64,000 nt of DNA from WLWS01 sp047638675 (GCA_047638675.1 JBLIML010000004.1:12249-76248); one strand, 5' to 3'. Shown: positions 41,124 to 50,871, counted from the first letter of the stretch. Translations and numbers: made by a program. Notes: a model not told the origin generated them from the sequence alone.

Positions 41124-43793
41124 TTAGAAATTATAATTCACCCTTACGCCAATAGTGCGTGGACGTACATAAGTGACTTGTTGTGTATCAAAAACAAAGT
41201 TACGGGCAATTTCCGCTCGCTTGTCGGTGATGTTGTTCACATAGAGCTCGGCCCCCCATTTATCACCAGTAACACCGGCGGTAAGGCCTCCCATCACCCA
41301 GCTATCAATTTCATCCCTGTTAATGGTGACAATATCGCTGAAAGACTTTGCGGAAAAGGAGATGTTGGGCATGAAATGCGCCGTTAAACCACTATCGCTG
41401 AGGTTCCATTCGTATCTCGCTCGAAGATTACCCTGGTAGTCTGGCGCAAAGGCGAGTTCATCACCTTTCCTGACATCATTCGTGGGTGTCAGCACTTCTG
41501 TAATTTTTGTATCGAGAATCGAAAACGCACCGAATATAGTCAGTCCGTCGATAGACTCCGGTGTCCAGATGATGTCACCCTCAAGACCCAGAATCTCGGC
41601 ATTAGCCGCATTGTCTGAAAAGAAAAGATTGACGACGCTAGGATCAAAAATAGTCGTCTGCAGTTTATCTATCTCCACATAAAAGAGGCTGCCGTTAAAA
41701 CGCAGGGTGTTATTGAGGTAACTGGACTTCCAGCCAAACTCGTAATTAGTGATTTCGTCAGTATCGAGTACGAAGGGTACGGTGAAGGTCCCCGCAGGAT
41801 TGGTAGCACCGCCAGGCCGGTTCAAAAGACCGGGACGAAAGCCCTCCGAATAGGTGGCGTAATAAAGCTGGTCGCCGGTGGGCGTCCAGGTAAAGGTCCC
41901 CTTGAAAATAACGCCACTGGTTTTGGCTTTGTTCGGCGCGCGGGTGGCATTGAATATGGCCGTTGCCTGGGCCAGGCTGAGCGCAGGATCAACGCCCTGG
42001 ATATCGGCGATACTTTGCGTGTCGTTGTAAACGGTATGTCGCGTTGTATCGCAGGTACCGATAAATTCAAACTCGCCATCACCGTTATAAAGATCGCTGA
42101 TATCGGTGCCAAAGGCATTGGCATCGGCCTGGAAGCCGTTACAGAAGGAGGAGTTTGCGCTACCGTCGAAATCCACGCCGATATCGTAGTAGCGGGCACC
42201 AAAGGTGGCGGAGAACTGATCGTTAAAATCATAGCTCATTTCTCCAAAAATGCCGTACTGCTCGTCAGTGCGCTTGATATCGTTTCTGAATATCACGCCA
42301 CTGGGAAATGGTCCAGGATCCGATATAAAACCCGTCGTTTGCGGAGAGTTAGATGAAAAGCCGGGGGAACCAAACACAACAGGATTGACCGAACCAGGAT
42401 AAGTAAAGTCGTTACGTTCTTTCAATTCAAGGTCGCTGTAAAAACCACCGGCTGTTGCGCGCCATCGATTCGAGGCGTCAGTTGATACCCTGATTTCGTG
42501 GGTCATGACCTCCGTCCGTGTGCGACTTTTGACGAGCAGATTAGGTGCCTGGCAGGTACCGCCGGGAACGTCCTGGGTAAAGCCGGGATAAAAATTATTG
42601 TAGACCGGGTAGCTTACCGTTGAGTCGCAGATGTAGTAAGGCAGGTACTGGCCGACAAACAAGTAGTCCGTGTAATCCACATTCTGATCGGTTTCACGAT
42701 CTGTGTAAGCACCTGTATAGACGACTTCCAGTTCCCCCATGCGCCCGGCATCGAAGGCACCGGTCAGGGTCCAGTTTGTATTGTGATACTTGTCTTCAAT
42801 GGAATCATCCTCAAAGCGTTCGATAGCAAGATCATCAGACAAGGTCGGGTCAGCAAAAAAAACACCGTCCGAATCGACATCCTGACGCGCGTGAGCGACG
42901 AGCAGGCTCAAGTTATCATTAATGTCCCAGAGTCCACTGATACGGCCCCCTGTATAGGTGGTCTCATTGAAGTTCTTTTCTGCCCTTGCGCTGTTGTCGG
43001 CAGCGATAAAGGTGACACCACTTAGATCCTGACCTGCCTGAAAACCCGCTCGTCCGGCACTTACTACCGAGCCGTTATCACGCACTGTACCGGCGGATCT
43101 AAAACGGGCGCTCCCTGAAAGATCCCGGGTCCCGGCAACATTATCGATATAGCCACCCTGGTTATCGACGTAGACCACGGCTCGCAGGGTAAAGTTATCA
43201 GCAACAGGGATATTGATCATGCCGGTGACGTTGGCGCTCATTTCCCCTCCTTCTGTGAACCCCGTGCCAAACTTCATGTTGCCATAGGTTTCAGAAGGAT
43301 CGGGCTTGTTTGTGATCAGCCGTACCGTACCCGCCTGTGAACTTGCACCGAACAGGGTACCCTGCGGGCCGGAAAGGGTTTCGATTCGGGCAAGATCGGC
43401 CGCATACACGTCCAGGTTCCGCCCCGGCTGAGACAAGGGCTGTTCATCAAGATAGAGGGCTACGTTAGGTGCTAGACCCGCAACACCCGCCGTCGTCAGG
43501 TTGGGCGTTGTCGAGGCCACGCCACGGATGTAAATAGTATTCTGCCCGGGGCCGCTGCCGCCAGCCGTAATGCCCGGAAGTTGCATCATGTAATCAGTAA
43601 AGTTGGAAATGCCTAGCTGGTCCATGGATTCTTCAGTTAGCGCCGATATAGCAATGGGCACGTCCTGCATTGATTCTGCTCGTTTCGTTGCGGTCACGAC
43701 CACTTCTTCAATCTCACCACTGGCGGGGCCGGTAATTGATGCCATAGCCATGGCAGTAATGATCGCTTCACTGATTTTTTTGCGTTTAAACAT
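41124..43793 (-). CDS. TonB-dependent outer-membrane receptor 2
   Basis: An 889-residue receptor with a signal peptide (AIITAMAMASITGPASG), a TonB box-like IEEVVVTATKRAES, the plug domain (PIAISALTEESMDQLG, IYIRGVASTTPNL, GPQGTLFGASSQAGTVRLIT) and a barrel ending in RTIGVRVNYNF with the terminal Phe needed for barrel insertion. It is related to the receptor at 20677-23028 in the plug but about 100 residues longer. The cargo is unknown. ATG 43793 has AAAAGAGAAA just upstream. It is terminated by the hairpin at 41061-41087 and stands divergent from a BCCT transporter gene, with a 9-bp inverted repeat in the gap. Confidence 0.92.
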   Translation of the reverse strand: MFKRKKISEAIITAMAMASITGPASGEIEEVVVTATKRAESMQDVPIAISALTEESMDQLGISNFTDYMMQLPGITAGGSGPGQNTIYIRGVASTTPNLTTAGVAGLAPNVALYLDEQPLSQPGRNLDVYAADLARIETLSGPQGTLFGASSQAGTVRLITNKPDPSETYGNMKFGTGFTEGGEMSANVTGMINIPVADNFTLRAVVYVDNQGGYIDNVAGTRDLSGSARFRSAGTVRDNGSVVSAGRAGFQAGQDLSGVTFIAADNSARAEKNFNETTYTGGRISGLWDINDNLSLLVAHARQDVDSDGVFFADPTLSDDLAIERFEDDSIEDKYHNTNWTLTGAFDAGRMGELEVVYTGAYTDRETDQNVDYTDYLFVGQYLPYYICDSTVSYPVYNNFYPGFTQDVPGGTCQAPNLLVKSRTRTEVMTHEIRVSTDASNRWRATAGGFYSDLELKERNDFTYPGSVNPVVFGSPGFSSNSPQTTGFISDPGPFPSGVIFRNDIKRTDEQYGIFGEMSYDFNDQFSATFGARYYDIGVDFDGSANSSFCNGFQADANAFGTDISDLYNGDGEFEFIGTCDTTRHTVYNDTQSIADIQGVDPALSLAQATAIFNATRAPNKAKTSGVIFKGTFTWTPTGDQLYYATYSEGFRPGLLNRPGGATNPAGTFTVPFVLDTDEITNYEFGWKSSYLNNTLRFNGSLFYVEIDKLQTTIFDPSVVNLFFSDNAANAEILGLEGDIIWTPESIDGLTIFGAFSILDTKITEVLTPTNDVRKGDELAFAPDYQGNLRARYEWNLSDSGLTAHFMPNISFSAKSFSDIVTINRDEIDSWVMGGLTAGVTGDKWGAELYVNNITDKRAEIARNFVFDTQQVTYVRPRTIGVRVNYNF

Positions 43794-43929
43794 AATTTCT
43801 CTTTTTTAGGTGATGAAATTAATTACAACAAGAAAGTTATAACTGTAATCTTTTATTTTCAATAAAATAATATAAATCTATATATTTCAATGATATAGTT
43901 ATTATAGATGAAATTATTTATCTTATTGC

Positions 43930-43958
43930 TGTAAGTATCTTATCAAATAATACTTACA
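43930..43958. promoter_or_regulatory. 9-bp inverted repeat in the receptor/BCCT divergent gap
   Basis: TGTAAGTAT (43930-43938) and its exact reverse complement ATACTTACA (43950-43958) are separated by 11 bp. It sits about midway between the divergent starts at 43793 and 44087 in A+T-rich DNA. It could be an operator for the MarR regulator encoded after the BCCT gene, or for another dimeric regulator. Confidence 0.45.
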
Positions 43959-44086
43959 CATTGAATTAATTTAAATAGAAGCGTTGTAGAATCAGCGCAA
44001 TAAAAAAATCAACCACTGAATAATTGTTAAGGGGCGTTAATTATGTGGACACTCAAACCTGCCCTTGATCTTTCTGAGTCAATTAC

Positions 44087-45646
44087 ATGAATACAACAGA
44101 CACTGAGCCACAAACGAAAACCAGGGGAAAATTCTTCGAATTCGATTTGCATCCGGTTGTTTTTGGTTTCTCCCTCTTGATAATCCTGATTTTCATCGTC
44201 TTCACACTATCCAACATCGATGCTGCTGAAGACATGTTCTCGACGATGAAAACCTACATCGCCTCTTCGTTTGGCTGGTTTTTCATACTCAGCGTCCAAC
44301 TGTGCCTGCTTTTCTGTATCTACCTGGCCCTGAGTCGTTTCGGTAACATCCGTATCGGCGGTCCCGGTGCCGCGCCGACGTATTCCAGAATTTCTTGGTT
44401 TGCCATGCTGTTCAGTGCCGGCATGGGCATTGGCCTGATGTTCTGGGGTGTCGCTGAACCCATACAGCACTTCCAGAACCCGCCCGGTCTTGAGCCCTTA
44501 ACGAGACAGGCCGCTGTTCGCGCGATGGACCTGACTTTCCTGCACTGGGGATTTCACGCCTGGGCTATCTATGCCCTGGTGGGCCTGTCACTGGCCTTTT
44601 TCGGATTTAACCGGAAGCTGCCATTGAGCATGAGAAGTTCGTTCTACCCCGTATTTGGTGAACGGATACACGGGCACCTCGGTAACGTCATCGATACTCT
44701 TGCCGTCGTCGCCACCTTGTTCGGCGTGGCGACATCTCTTGGTTTTGGTGTCACCCAGATCAATACGGGTTTGAATTATCTTTTTGGTATTGGTATTTCC
44801 AGTAGCACCCAGATCGTGCTCATAGCCAGCATCACCTGTGTCGCCACCATTTCCGTGGTTTCGGGACTTGATCGCGGTATTCTCAGATTAAGCCAGTTGA
44901 ACTTCTTTGCCGCCCTGCTGTTATTGATTTTTCTGTTGATTACAGGACCGACCTTATTTTTGTTCAACAGTTATGTACAGAATACCGGTCATTATCTGCA
45001 GAACCTGTTCACCCTGGGTAGCTGGACTGAAACCTATAGTCGCAACCCTGGTTGGCAGGGAAATTGGACTGTGTTCTATTGGGCCTGGTGGATCTCCTGG
45101 TCGCCATTCGTCGGCATGTTTATTGCTCGTATCTCCTTTGGCCGAACCGTAAGGGAATTTATACTCGGCGTATTGATCGTACCCTCGCTGTTGACATTCG
45201 TCTGGATAAGCACCTTTGGTGGTTCGGCCATTCAAACGGTGTTGCAGGGAGATAATACGGTGCTAATGGCGGTAGATGCGAATATTGCCACCGCCCTGTT
45301 CGAACTCCTCAAACACTACCCATTGGCAAGTGTCAGTTCCTTTATCAGTATCGTGCTGATTTTTATATTCTTCATCACCTCATCAGATTCCGGTTCCCTG
45401 GTTATTGATATCATTACCTCAGGCGGCAATCTTAATCCTCCGGTCATCCAACGAATTTTCTGGGCGGTGATGGAAGGTATTGTGGCGGCGGTTCTTCTTG
45501 TTAGCGGTGGACTTACCGCCTTGCAGGCCGCTACCATCAGTACGGCATTGCCGTTATTGCTCGTGCTTATTCTGATGGCTTATTGCCTATTGCGGGCGTT
45601 TCAGGAAGAATTACCACCCTACCATTACAACGGAAAAAGTCATTAG
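44087..45646 (+). CDS. BCCT-family betaine/choline/carnitine transporter
   Basis: A 519-residue inner-membrane carrier with about 12 hydrophobic helices. The BCCT signature around helix 8 is clear: WTVFYWAWWISWSPFVGMFIARIS followed by GRTVREFI. GMGIGLMFWGVAEPIQHF near residue 120 is also typical. BCCT carriers import glycine betaine, choline, carnitine or DMSP using Na+ or H+. The C-terminus is short, without the long osmosensory tail of BetP-type carriers, so a nutritional role is favoured. A MarR regulator follows 72 bp downstream on the same strand. Confidence 0.93.
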   Translation: MNTTDTEPQTKTRGKFFEFDLHPVVFGFSLLIILIFIVFTLSNIDAAEDMFSTMKTYIASSFGWFFILSVQLCLLFCIYLALSRFGNIRIGGPGAAPTYSRISWFAMLFSAGMGIGLMFWGVAEPIQHFQNPPGLEPLTRQAAVRAMDLTFLHWGFHAWAIYALVGLSLAFFGFNRKLPLSMRSSFYPVFGERIHGHLGNVIDTLAVVATLFGVATSLGFGVTQINTGLNYLFGIGISSSTQIVLIASITCVATISVVSGLDRGILRLSQLNFFAALLLLIFLLITGPTLFLFNSYVQNTGHYLQNLFTLGSWTETYSRNPGWQGNWTVFYWAWWISWSPFVGMFIARISFGRTVREFILGVLIVPSLLTFVWISTFGGSAIQTVLQGDNTVLMAVDANIATALFELLKHYPLASVSSFISIVLIFIFFITSSDSGSLVIDIITSGGNLNPPVIQRIFWAVMEGIVAAVLLVSGGLTALQAATISTALPLLLVLILMAYCLLRAFQEELPPYHYNGKSH

Positions 45647-45654
45647 CGAATGAC
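45639..45654 (+). other. Hairpin overlapping the BCCT stop codon
   Basis: A 6-bp perfect stem (GTCATT/AATGAC) with a 4-nt loop spans the stop codon of the transporter gene. There is no T tract immediately after, so termination is doubtful. It may stabilise the transporter mRNA or reduce read-through into the MarR gene. Confidence 0.3.
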
Positions 45655-45718
45655 AACGATATTACCTAATTTTCCTTAAATGTATACTCAATCCTGAACT
45701 CGACATTTACAAATTAAT

Positions 45719-46198
45719 ATGGAAAAACACGAGGAAGTCCTGGTTGCATTGCGTCGGATTATCCGAGCGACGGATTCTCACTCCAAGCGGCTAAGTAAGG
45801 AGTTTGGACTGACCACGCCGCAGCTGCTTATCTTGCGATCCATCAGAGATCTTGGAGACGTGACCATCGGGCTTCTATCCAATGAAGTCAACCTGAGCCA
45901 GGCGACGGTCACAACGATTATCGACAGGCTGGAAGATCGTGGACTGGTAAGCAGACGCCGTAGTGAACAGGACAGGCGAAAAGTCTATACCACGCTAACA
46001 AGAGAAGGAAAGAAGATCCTGAAAAATGCGCCAGCCCCAATTCAGGAAGAATTTATCAATTCGTTTCAGGACCTGAATGACTGGGAACAAAGTCTCATTC
46101 TGTCTACCGTCCAACGCGTGGCAGCAATGATGGATGCGGGGAAAATTGATGCAGCTCCCCTTCTGGATGTAGGCGAACCCGGACGGCATAATAATTAG
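45719..46198 (+). CDS. MarR-family transcriptional regulator
   Basis: A 159-residue winged-helix regulator. The DNA-binding core spans about residues 30-100: FGLTTPQLLILRSIRDLGDV, EVNLSQATVTTIIDRLEDRGLV, and the wing RRRSEQDRRKVYTTLTREG. Dimerisation helices lie at both ends. It follows the BCCT transporter and may control it through the inverted repeat at 43930-43958, which is an inference from position. The ligand is unknown. It is convergent with the methyltransferase-family gene ending at 46243. Confidence 0.88.
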   Translation: MEKHEEVLVALRRIIRATDSHSKRLSKEFGLTTPQLLILRSIRDLGDVTIGLLSNEVNLSQATVTTIIDRLEDRGLVSRRRSEQDRRKVYTTLTREGKKILKNAPAPIQEEFINSFQDLNDWEQSLILSTVQRVAAMMDAGKIDAAPLLDVGEPGRHNN

Positions 46199-46242
46199 AT
46201 CGCCCATTGTCTATAATCAGAAAGGGAACGTAACCGGTCTAA

Positions 46243-47166
46243 CTACTTATTGAGATCCGCCAGTACTTCAATATGTCCAGGTGACAGACCACAACAGCCA
46301 CCAACAATTTGTACACCCGAGTCCACCCAGCTATTGGCAAAATCTAAAAATTCAGCGGGTGGGATAATATTTTTGAATTGCCATTTAGGCATAGTGAAAT
46401 AACCTGAATCGGGATAGGCCATCAGGCTCCCCGTGAATTCTTCGCGCAAAATACTGATCGCCTCATCAATCAGGTTGGATGGGGTATGCATCACCCCGGC
46501 CACATCTAATTCATAATCTTTCAGGATGTGAACGATGTCAGCGAATGGGATTTCTCTGTCCTGGGCAAAACTGATTAGTTGTCCATTGTCACCACGCCGT
46601 GCCGATAGACCAAGCCATACCGGCAAACCGCTTGCAAGTGCAGCCTCAATTGCAATGGGAATTCTTTCGGGGAAATACATCATTTCCAGCAAGATGAAAT
46701 CGCAACCTTCATCTTTAATAAGCAACGCTAGCTCTCTGAAGCATTCCTTCATTTTGGTTTGAGATGGCGCCCGCTGTGGATCCGCTACAGCGCTTCCACT
46801 GCCAAGTGGTGTCATATGCGATAGAGAACCTGCCACCAGAACATCATGCCGGCCACTTTCCTTTCGTGCTTGTTGCGCCGCAGAGATCGCGTTTTTATTT
46901 ATTTCCGTAAACCGATCGCCAAACCCTGCGGGTTCCAACATCAATCGTGAAGATGCATAAGTATTGGCCGTTATTATGTCCGCACCAGCTGCGATATAAT
47001 CTTTATGGATGTCGATCAGGGCTCTTACGTTTCCAAGTGATGCTGTCCCACACCAGACATCGGGATCCATGACAATGCCGCGCCTTTCCAGCTCAGTTCC
47101 CGTTCCCCCGTCAAGAATCAGGGTCTCACCTGTTTGAAGTCGTTGTTTTACGTTTGCATAACTCAT
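46243..47166 (-). CDS. Homocysteine S-methyltransferase family protein with altered zinc ligand
   Basis: A 307-residue barrel protein of the MmuM/BHMT family. It has DGGTGTELERRG at the N-terminus, ADIITANTYASSR, and the paired zinc cysteines Cys291-Cys292 in IVGGCCGLSP. The third zinc cysteine, normally in a GxNC-type segment, is replaced: here the segment reads GVMHTPSN, with His227 at that position. A Cys2His zinc site is possible, so activity may be retained with changed specificity. Known relatives transfer methyl from S-methylmethionine, betaine or DMSP to homocysteine, which fits the nearby BCCT carrier. The methyl donor is inferred. Confidence 0.82.
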   Translation of the reverse strand: MSYANVKQRLQTGETLILDGGTGTELERRGIVMDPDVWCGTASLGNVRALIDIHKDYIAAGADIITANTYASSRLMLEPAGFGDRFTEINKNAISAAQQARKESGRHDVLVAGSLSHMTPLGSGSAVADPQRAPSQTKMKECFRELALLIKDEGCDFILLEMMYFPERIPIAIEAALASGLPVWLGLSARRGDNGQLISFAQDREIPFADIVHILKDYELDVAGVMHTPSNLIDEAISILREEFTGSLMAYPDSGYFTMPKWQFKNIIPPAEFLDFANSWVDSGVQIVGGCCGLSPGHIEVLADLNK

Positions 47167-47487
47167 TGGGATTTCTTAAGTATTTTATGGCGTTTATATA
47201 TCAAAATAGCCTGATCCTTATATTAATTCGTCCGCTACTACAGCTGTTACAGTAATCGTGCTTTGGGGAGCGCAACACAGCCAGTCAAACCGCGAGCAGC
47301 TGCACCACACCATCTGGACGAGACCCCATTAGTTTTGCCCTTATTGAAGTAATCCGCAATAGAAAAGAGGACAGAGGGTTAATATGTTGTGGAAGTTGAA
47401 ATCACCTGGGTTTAGCGGTCATTCAGACAAGATGAAATGCCGCCCAATACAGTTAATGTCATCTATGTAGAATTCATGGCCACTGAT
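47167..47487. other. Intergenic region, nothing recognised
   Basis: Gap upstream of the methyltransferase-family gene and downstream of the kinase gene, both on the minus strand. It should contain the methyltransferase promoter. I found no ORF with a ribosome-binding site, no strong inverted repeat, and no riboswitch-like conserved core of the SAH or SAM classes by eye. Confidence 0.45.
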
Positions 47488-49965
47488 CTACTTTCCGGGC
47501 GAACCTTGTTCCAAACCCTGAGCTGATTTCTGTGCCTTGGATAGTAAAAATTGGTTAAGCGTTGTTCTCTCAATCGTTCCTTCACTCATACCTTTCTCTA
47601 ATACCTCAATTGCTTTTAAGGGCTTGTCGCGTAGAAGATATAGACTGGCAAAGTTTACTTGTTGGGTGCCTGTCTTTAATTCACCTTGCTCATAAAGCAT
47701 TTCCATAACGGTGATTTGATTTTCATGTTGAGCCAGTGCGGAGTAGGCGCCAGCCAAAGATAACCAGTAATCCGTTTTCGGGTATAGCGATACCATCTTT
47801 TTAAGGACATTGACCATGTTCTTGTAATCACCCAACTTATGATAGTTAGCACTCATGAGTTGCAGCAGAGTTTCCCTGGGTTCGTCACCGCTATCCATAG
47901 TCATTTTGTAGGATTTTTTCAGCGGCTCTAGCGATTTCGTAAATTCATCCATGCTGTAGTAGATTTGTGCCAATGAATATAGTGCGCGAGTGATCATAGC
48001 CTCCGGCAGATCTGCCTGCTCCAGGACTTTCTCATAAGAGCGAACCGCATCATTAGGCTTTTCCAAAGTGAAATAGGTCAAGCCAAAAGAATTATATAAC
48101 TGTGCTTTCTCATAAGGGGTAAGGTTCTTTTCGAGCTCGAGCGCCCGTAAAACCTCCAGTCCCTGGTCGTATTTTTTTGCCTCGAATAACTCCTGCGCTT
48201 CCATGAGATTGTCGTAGACTTTATTGTTCATTGACAATCTATTCTGCGCTGTTAATTCTTCTTTACGTTTAATTTTTTCCGCTTCCCTGGCGCGCGTCGC
48301 GTTCGCTGCGCGCTTTGCCTGTTCCGTTTCAGCCTGTAAGTTGTTTGTCTTTTCTCGTTCTGTGGCATCGTTCAGAAGTCGTCTAGCTCCAAGCAACCTG
48401 GTTGAATCTGGATGAATGGCCCGGATCCGCTCAATGTATTCTGCTGCCTGATCAAACTGTTGACTAGCAAGTGATTCATTAAAGGATGACTGGTAAGAGT
48501 CCAGTATCTTTTCGATACCGGCGACAGCTTTTTTGTTGCCGAAGTTGAGTTCCAATACTTTATTATATTTATCGTAAGCATTATTGCCCGAAGGACTTGT
48601 TAAACGATTCTCCTGCAGGTCGTTTTCCGCGCTCTCTAAAAGCTTCTCTATTTGTCTATCCTTAATTTTGGTCGCGTCCCTAAGTTTTGCCGATGTAGCA
48701 TTTTGTTCGGCTATAAGTTGTTTTTGTTTTATACTTTCGGCCATCTCTACAGATTGTTGAACTGGTTTTTCTTTCGAATACTCTCGCGAGAAAAGGTAAA
48801 TACCAACGCCAATTAGAACGAGTAGAACTAGCGAAATCGTGAGATGTGTATTGACAGAATTCCTGGGAGTATTTTGAGATGCGGCTTTCTGTGATTGGGG
48901 TGGAGGTGGATCTTGTTTTACGACTTCCTCGACTTCTGGTTTTAAAGTTGATTGGTTTACATTATAGGTTCTAGCAGTTTCATAAGCTTCTTCGAGATTT
49001 TTCGAAAGACTTAATTCAGCATCCCTTTTCTCGCTTATCTGTTTTTGGGCCTTAGACTTAATAGTAGTTGCCACTGGTACCTCAAAATCCTTCAACCATT
49101 CCTCAATAGTCTGCGGGCGCTCCTCCGCCTTGAATTGGATTGCATGGTCAATGGCCATCAAAATATGATCTGGATACTTGCCCTTTGCAATTTCGGATGC
49201 ACTCACAATGGCATCTTTCGATGTAGTCAGTATGGATTTACCGCGCTCAATAGCATCGATTGGAGCGATACCCGTGACAGCACGATAAAGCGTTGCTCCC
49301 ATTCCGTAGATATCTGAAAACGGTCCCTGTTCATCACTCCTGGAGTAATATTGCTCAAAAGGCGCATAACCTGGTGTCACCAAACTTGTTAAGGTTTTGG
49401 TCTCTTCGCTCAAAGCCTGTCTGGCTGAACCAAAGTCAAGTAGTACCGGGCTGCCGTTTTTGCGTATATAGATATTATCGGGTTTGATATCCCTGTGAAT
49501 AAAGCCTCTCCTGTGAATTTGTTCTAATCCGCCGAGGAGGGGAAGAACAATTTTTTGGAGTTCTTGAGCATCCAGTGTCTTTTTGCCTTCCAATATTTCT
49601 CGAAGACTACGTCCAAGCTCATACTGCATGACCATGTAGCCGGTATTGTTGTCCTCAAAAACAGAATCAACGCGGACAATATTAGGATGATTGAATTTGG
49701 CCAGAGTGCGTGCCTCGGAGATAAATCGGTCGAGACCCCACTTATATTTATTACCGTGGTCATCCGAGAGAGGATGGACAGAAAAATCCTTTTCACGCAT
49801 AGCGATTTCAACAGGCAGGTATTCCTTGATAGCAACATTTCTCATGAGGTTTACATCATGTGCAAGATAGGTAATACCAAAGCCACCCTGCCCGAGGATT
49901 TCTTTTATCTCATACCATTGCAGTTTGTGACCAGGTTTTAATGAATTGCGGTGAACTTTGTTCAT
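47488..49965 (-). CDS. Membrane Ser/Thr protein kinase with C-terminal TPR domain
   Basis: An 825-residue protein. Residues about 17-293 are a Hanks-type kinase with every key element present: glycine loop GQGGFG, Lys47 in NVAIKEYL, catalytic IHRDIKPDN (Asp159), LLDFGSARQ, and an APFEQYY activation-segment end. A proline-rich linker and a single transmembrane helix (about 375-393) follow. The outer part has Lys/Glu/Ala-rich, probably coiled-coil stretches (about 405-470 and 540-590) and a TPR array (about 600-815). The kinase therefore faces the cytoplasm and the TPRs the periplasm, suggesting a sensor of envelope proteins. The substrate is unknown. Confidence 0.9.
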   Translation of the reverse strand: MNKVHRNSLKPGHKLQWYEIKEILGQGGFGITYLAHDVNLMRNVAIKEYLPVEIAMREKDFSVHPLSDDHGNKYKWGLDRFISEARTLAKFNHPNIVRVDSVFEDNNTGYMVMQYELGRSLREILEGKKTLDAQELQKIVLPLLGGLEQIHRRGFIHRDIKPDNIYIRKNGSPVLLDFGSARQALSEETKTLTSLVTPGYAPFEQYYSRSDEQGPFSDIYGMGATLYRAVTGIAPIDAIERGKSILTTSKDAIVSASEIAKGKYPDHILMAIDHAIQFKAEERPQTIEEWLKDFEVPVATTIKSKAQKQISEKRDAELSLSKNLEEAYETARTYNVNQSTLKPEVEEVVKQDPPPPQSQKAASQNTPRNSVNTHLTISLVLLVLIGVGIYLFSREYSKEKPVQQSVEMAESIKQKQLIAEQNATSAKLRDATKIKDRQIEKLLESAENDLQENRLTSPSGNNAYDKYNKVLELNFGNKKAVAGIEKILDSYQSSFNESLASQQFDQAAEYIERIRAIHPDSTRLLGARRLLNDATEREKTNNLQAETEQAKRAANATRAREAEKIKRKEELTAQNRLSMNNKVYDNLMEAQELFEAKKYDQGLEVLRALELEKNLTPYEKAQLYNSFGLTYFTLEKPNDAVRSYEKVLEQADLPEAMITRALYSLAQIYYSMDEFTKSLEPLKKSYKMTMDSGDEPRETLLQLMSANYHKLGDYKNMVNVLKKMVSLYPKTDYWLSLAGAYSALAQHENQITVMEMLYEQGELKTGTQQVNFASLYLLRDKPLKAIEVLEKGMSEGTIERTTLNQFLLSKAQKSAQGLEQGSPGK

Positions 49966-50211
49966 CTTCCCGACATCCAGTTATTCTGATTTCTTTATGA
50001 ATAATAGCATGTATTCAAATGACACCCAGAATAGAGTGGGGTCATAAGTAGAGACACAGGGCAAATGAATTAGGATAGACTTTAGTCCTTCTGATCATTG
50101 AGTGGTTTTTCCTGATGTGTGGATCGATTTTTCAGAAAATCATGCTTTTCTCCGCGTCACCTTAGAGTATAGTTCGTCATGTCCGGTTGTGATTAAACGA
50201 GGGTAATTACT

Positions 50212-50871
50212 ATGATGAGAACACGCGCCACATATATCTTTTGCTTTTTTATCTTTTCTTATTCCCAGTTAATTTATGCCGACACCTTCAAAGAGGGCGG
50301 AGAAGCTTATGTGAAAGGCGATTATTCAACTGCAGCCAAAAAATTTCTCGAGGTTGCAGAAAAAGGCGATCATCGTTCAATGTATGCGCTTGGTTCAATG
50401 TATGCCGGAGGCACTGGAGTAGAAAAAGATTACAAGAAGGCTTTTAGTTGGTTTTCCAGGGCGGCAAAATATGGGCGTATTGATGCTCAATACAAAATCG
50501 GCCTGTTGTATGAATTAGGTGTTGGTGTCCCGCAAAATTACAAAAGGGCAGCGCGATATTATAATAACGTCGCAACCAAAGGTTACGCCCATGCACAGTT
50601 CAAACTCGGTATGATGTTTGCGAACGGACTTGGTGTTAATCAGAGTAATGTTAAGGCATATGCGTGGTTAATCGTTGCAAGTCAAAATCTCAAAAATAGC
50701 GCATCGACAGAGCAGAAAGCAATCGGTGAAATAGAACAACCGGCGGGAGACGTGTTCGCAAGCATTCATGGGGATTTAATTGTCGAGGAACTGGCAAAAA
50801 TTGAAAAAAATATTCTACCTGAGCAGATGGCTGAAGCAAAAAAGCTTGCTCAGGAATATATTCAGTATTGA
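50212..50871 (+). CDS. Secreted Sel1-repeat protein
   Basis: A 219-residue protein with a Sec signal peptide (MMRTRATYIFCFFIFSYSQLIYA). Three or four Sel1/TPR-like repeats follow, recognisable by the pattern AMYALGSMYAGGTGVEKDYKKAFSW-type spacing and QYKIGLLYELGVGVPQNYKRA. Such proteins are periplasmic scaffolds for protein-protein contacts. It is divergent from the TPR-bearing kinase, whose own repeats are predicted to be periplasmic, so interaction is conceivable but not shown. Confidence 0.82.
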   Translation: MMRTRATYIFCFFIFSYSQLIYADTFKEGGEAYVKGDYSTAAKKFLEVAEKGDHRSMYALGSMYAGGTGVEKDYKKAFSWFSRAAKYGRIDAQYKIGLLYELGVGVPQNYKRAARYYNNVATKGYAHAQFKLGMMFANGLGVNQSNVKAYAWLIVASQNLKNSASTEQKAIGEIEQPAGDVFASIHGDLIVEELAKIEKNILPEQMAEAKKLAQEYIQY

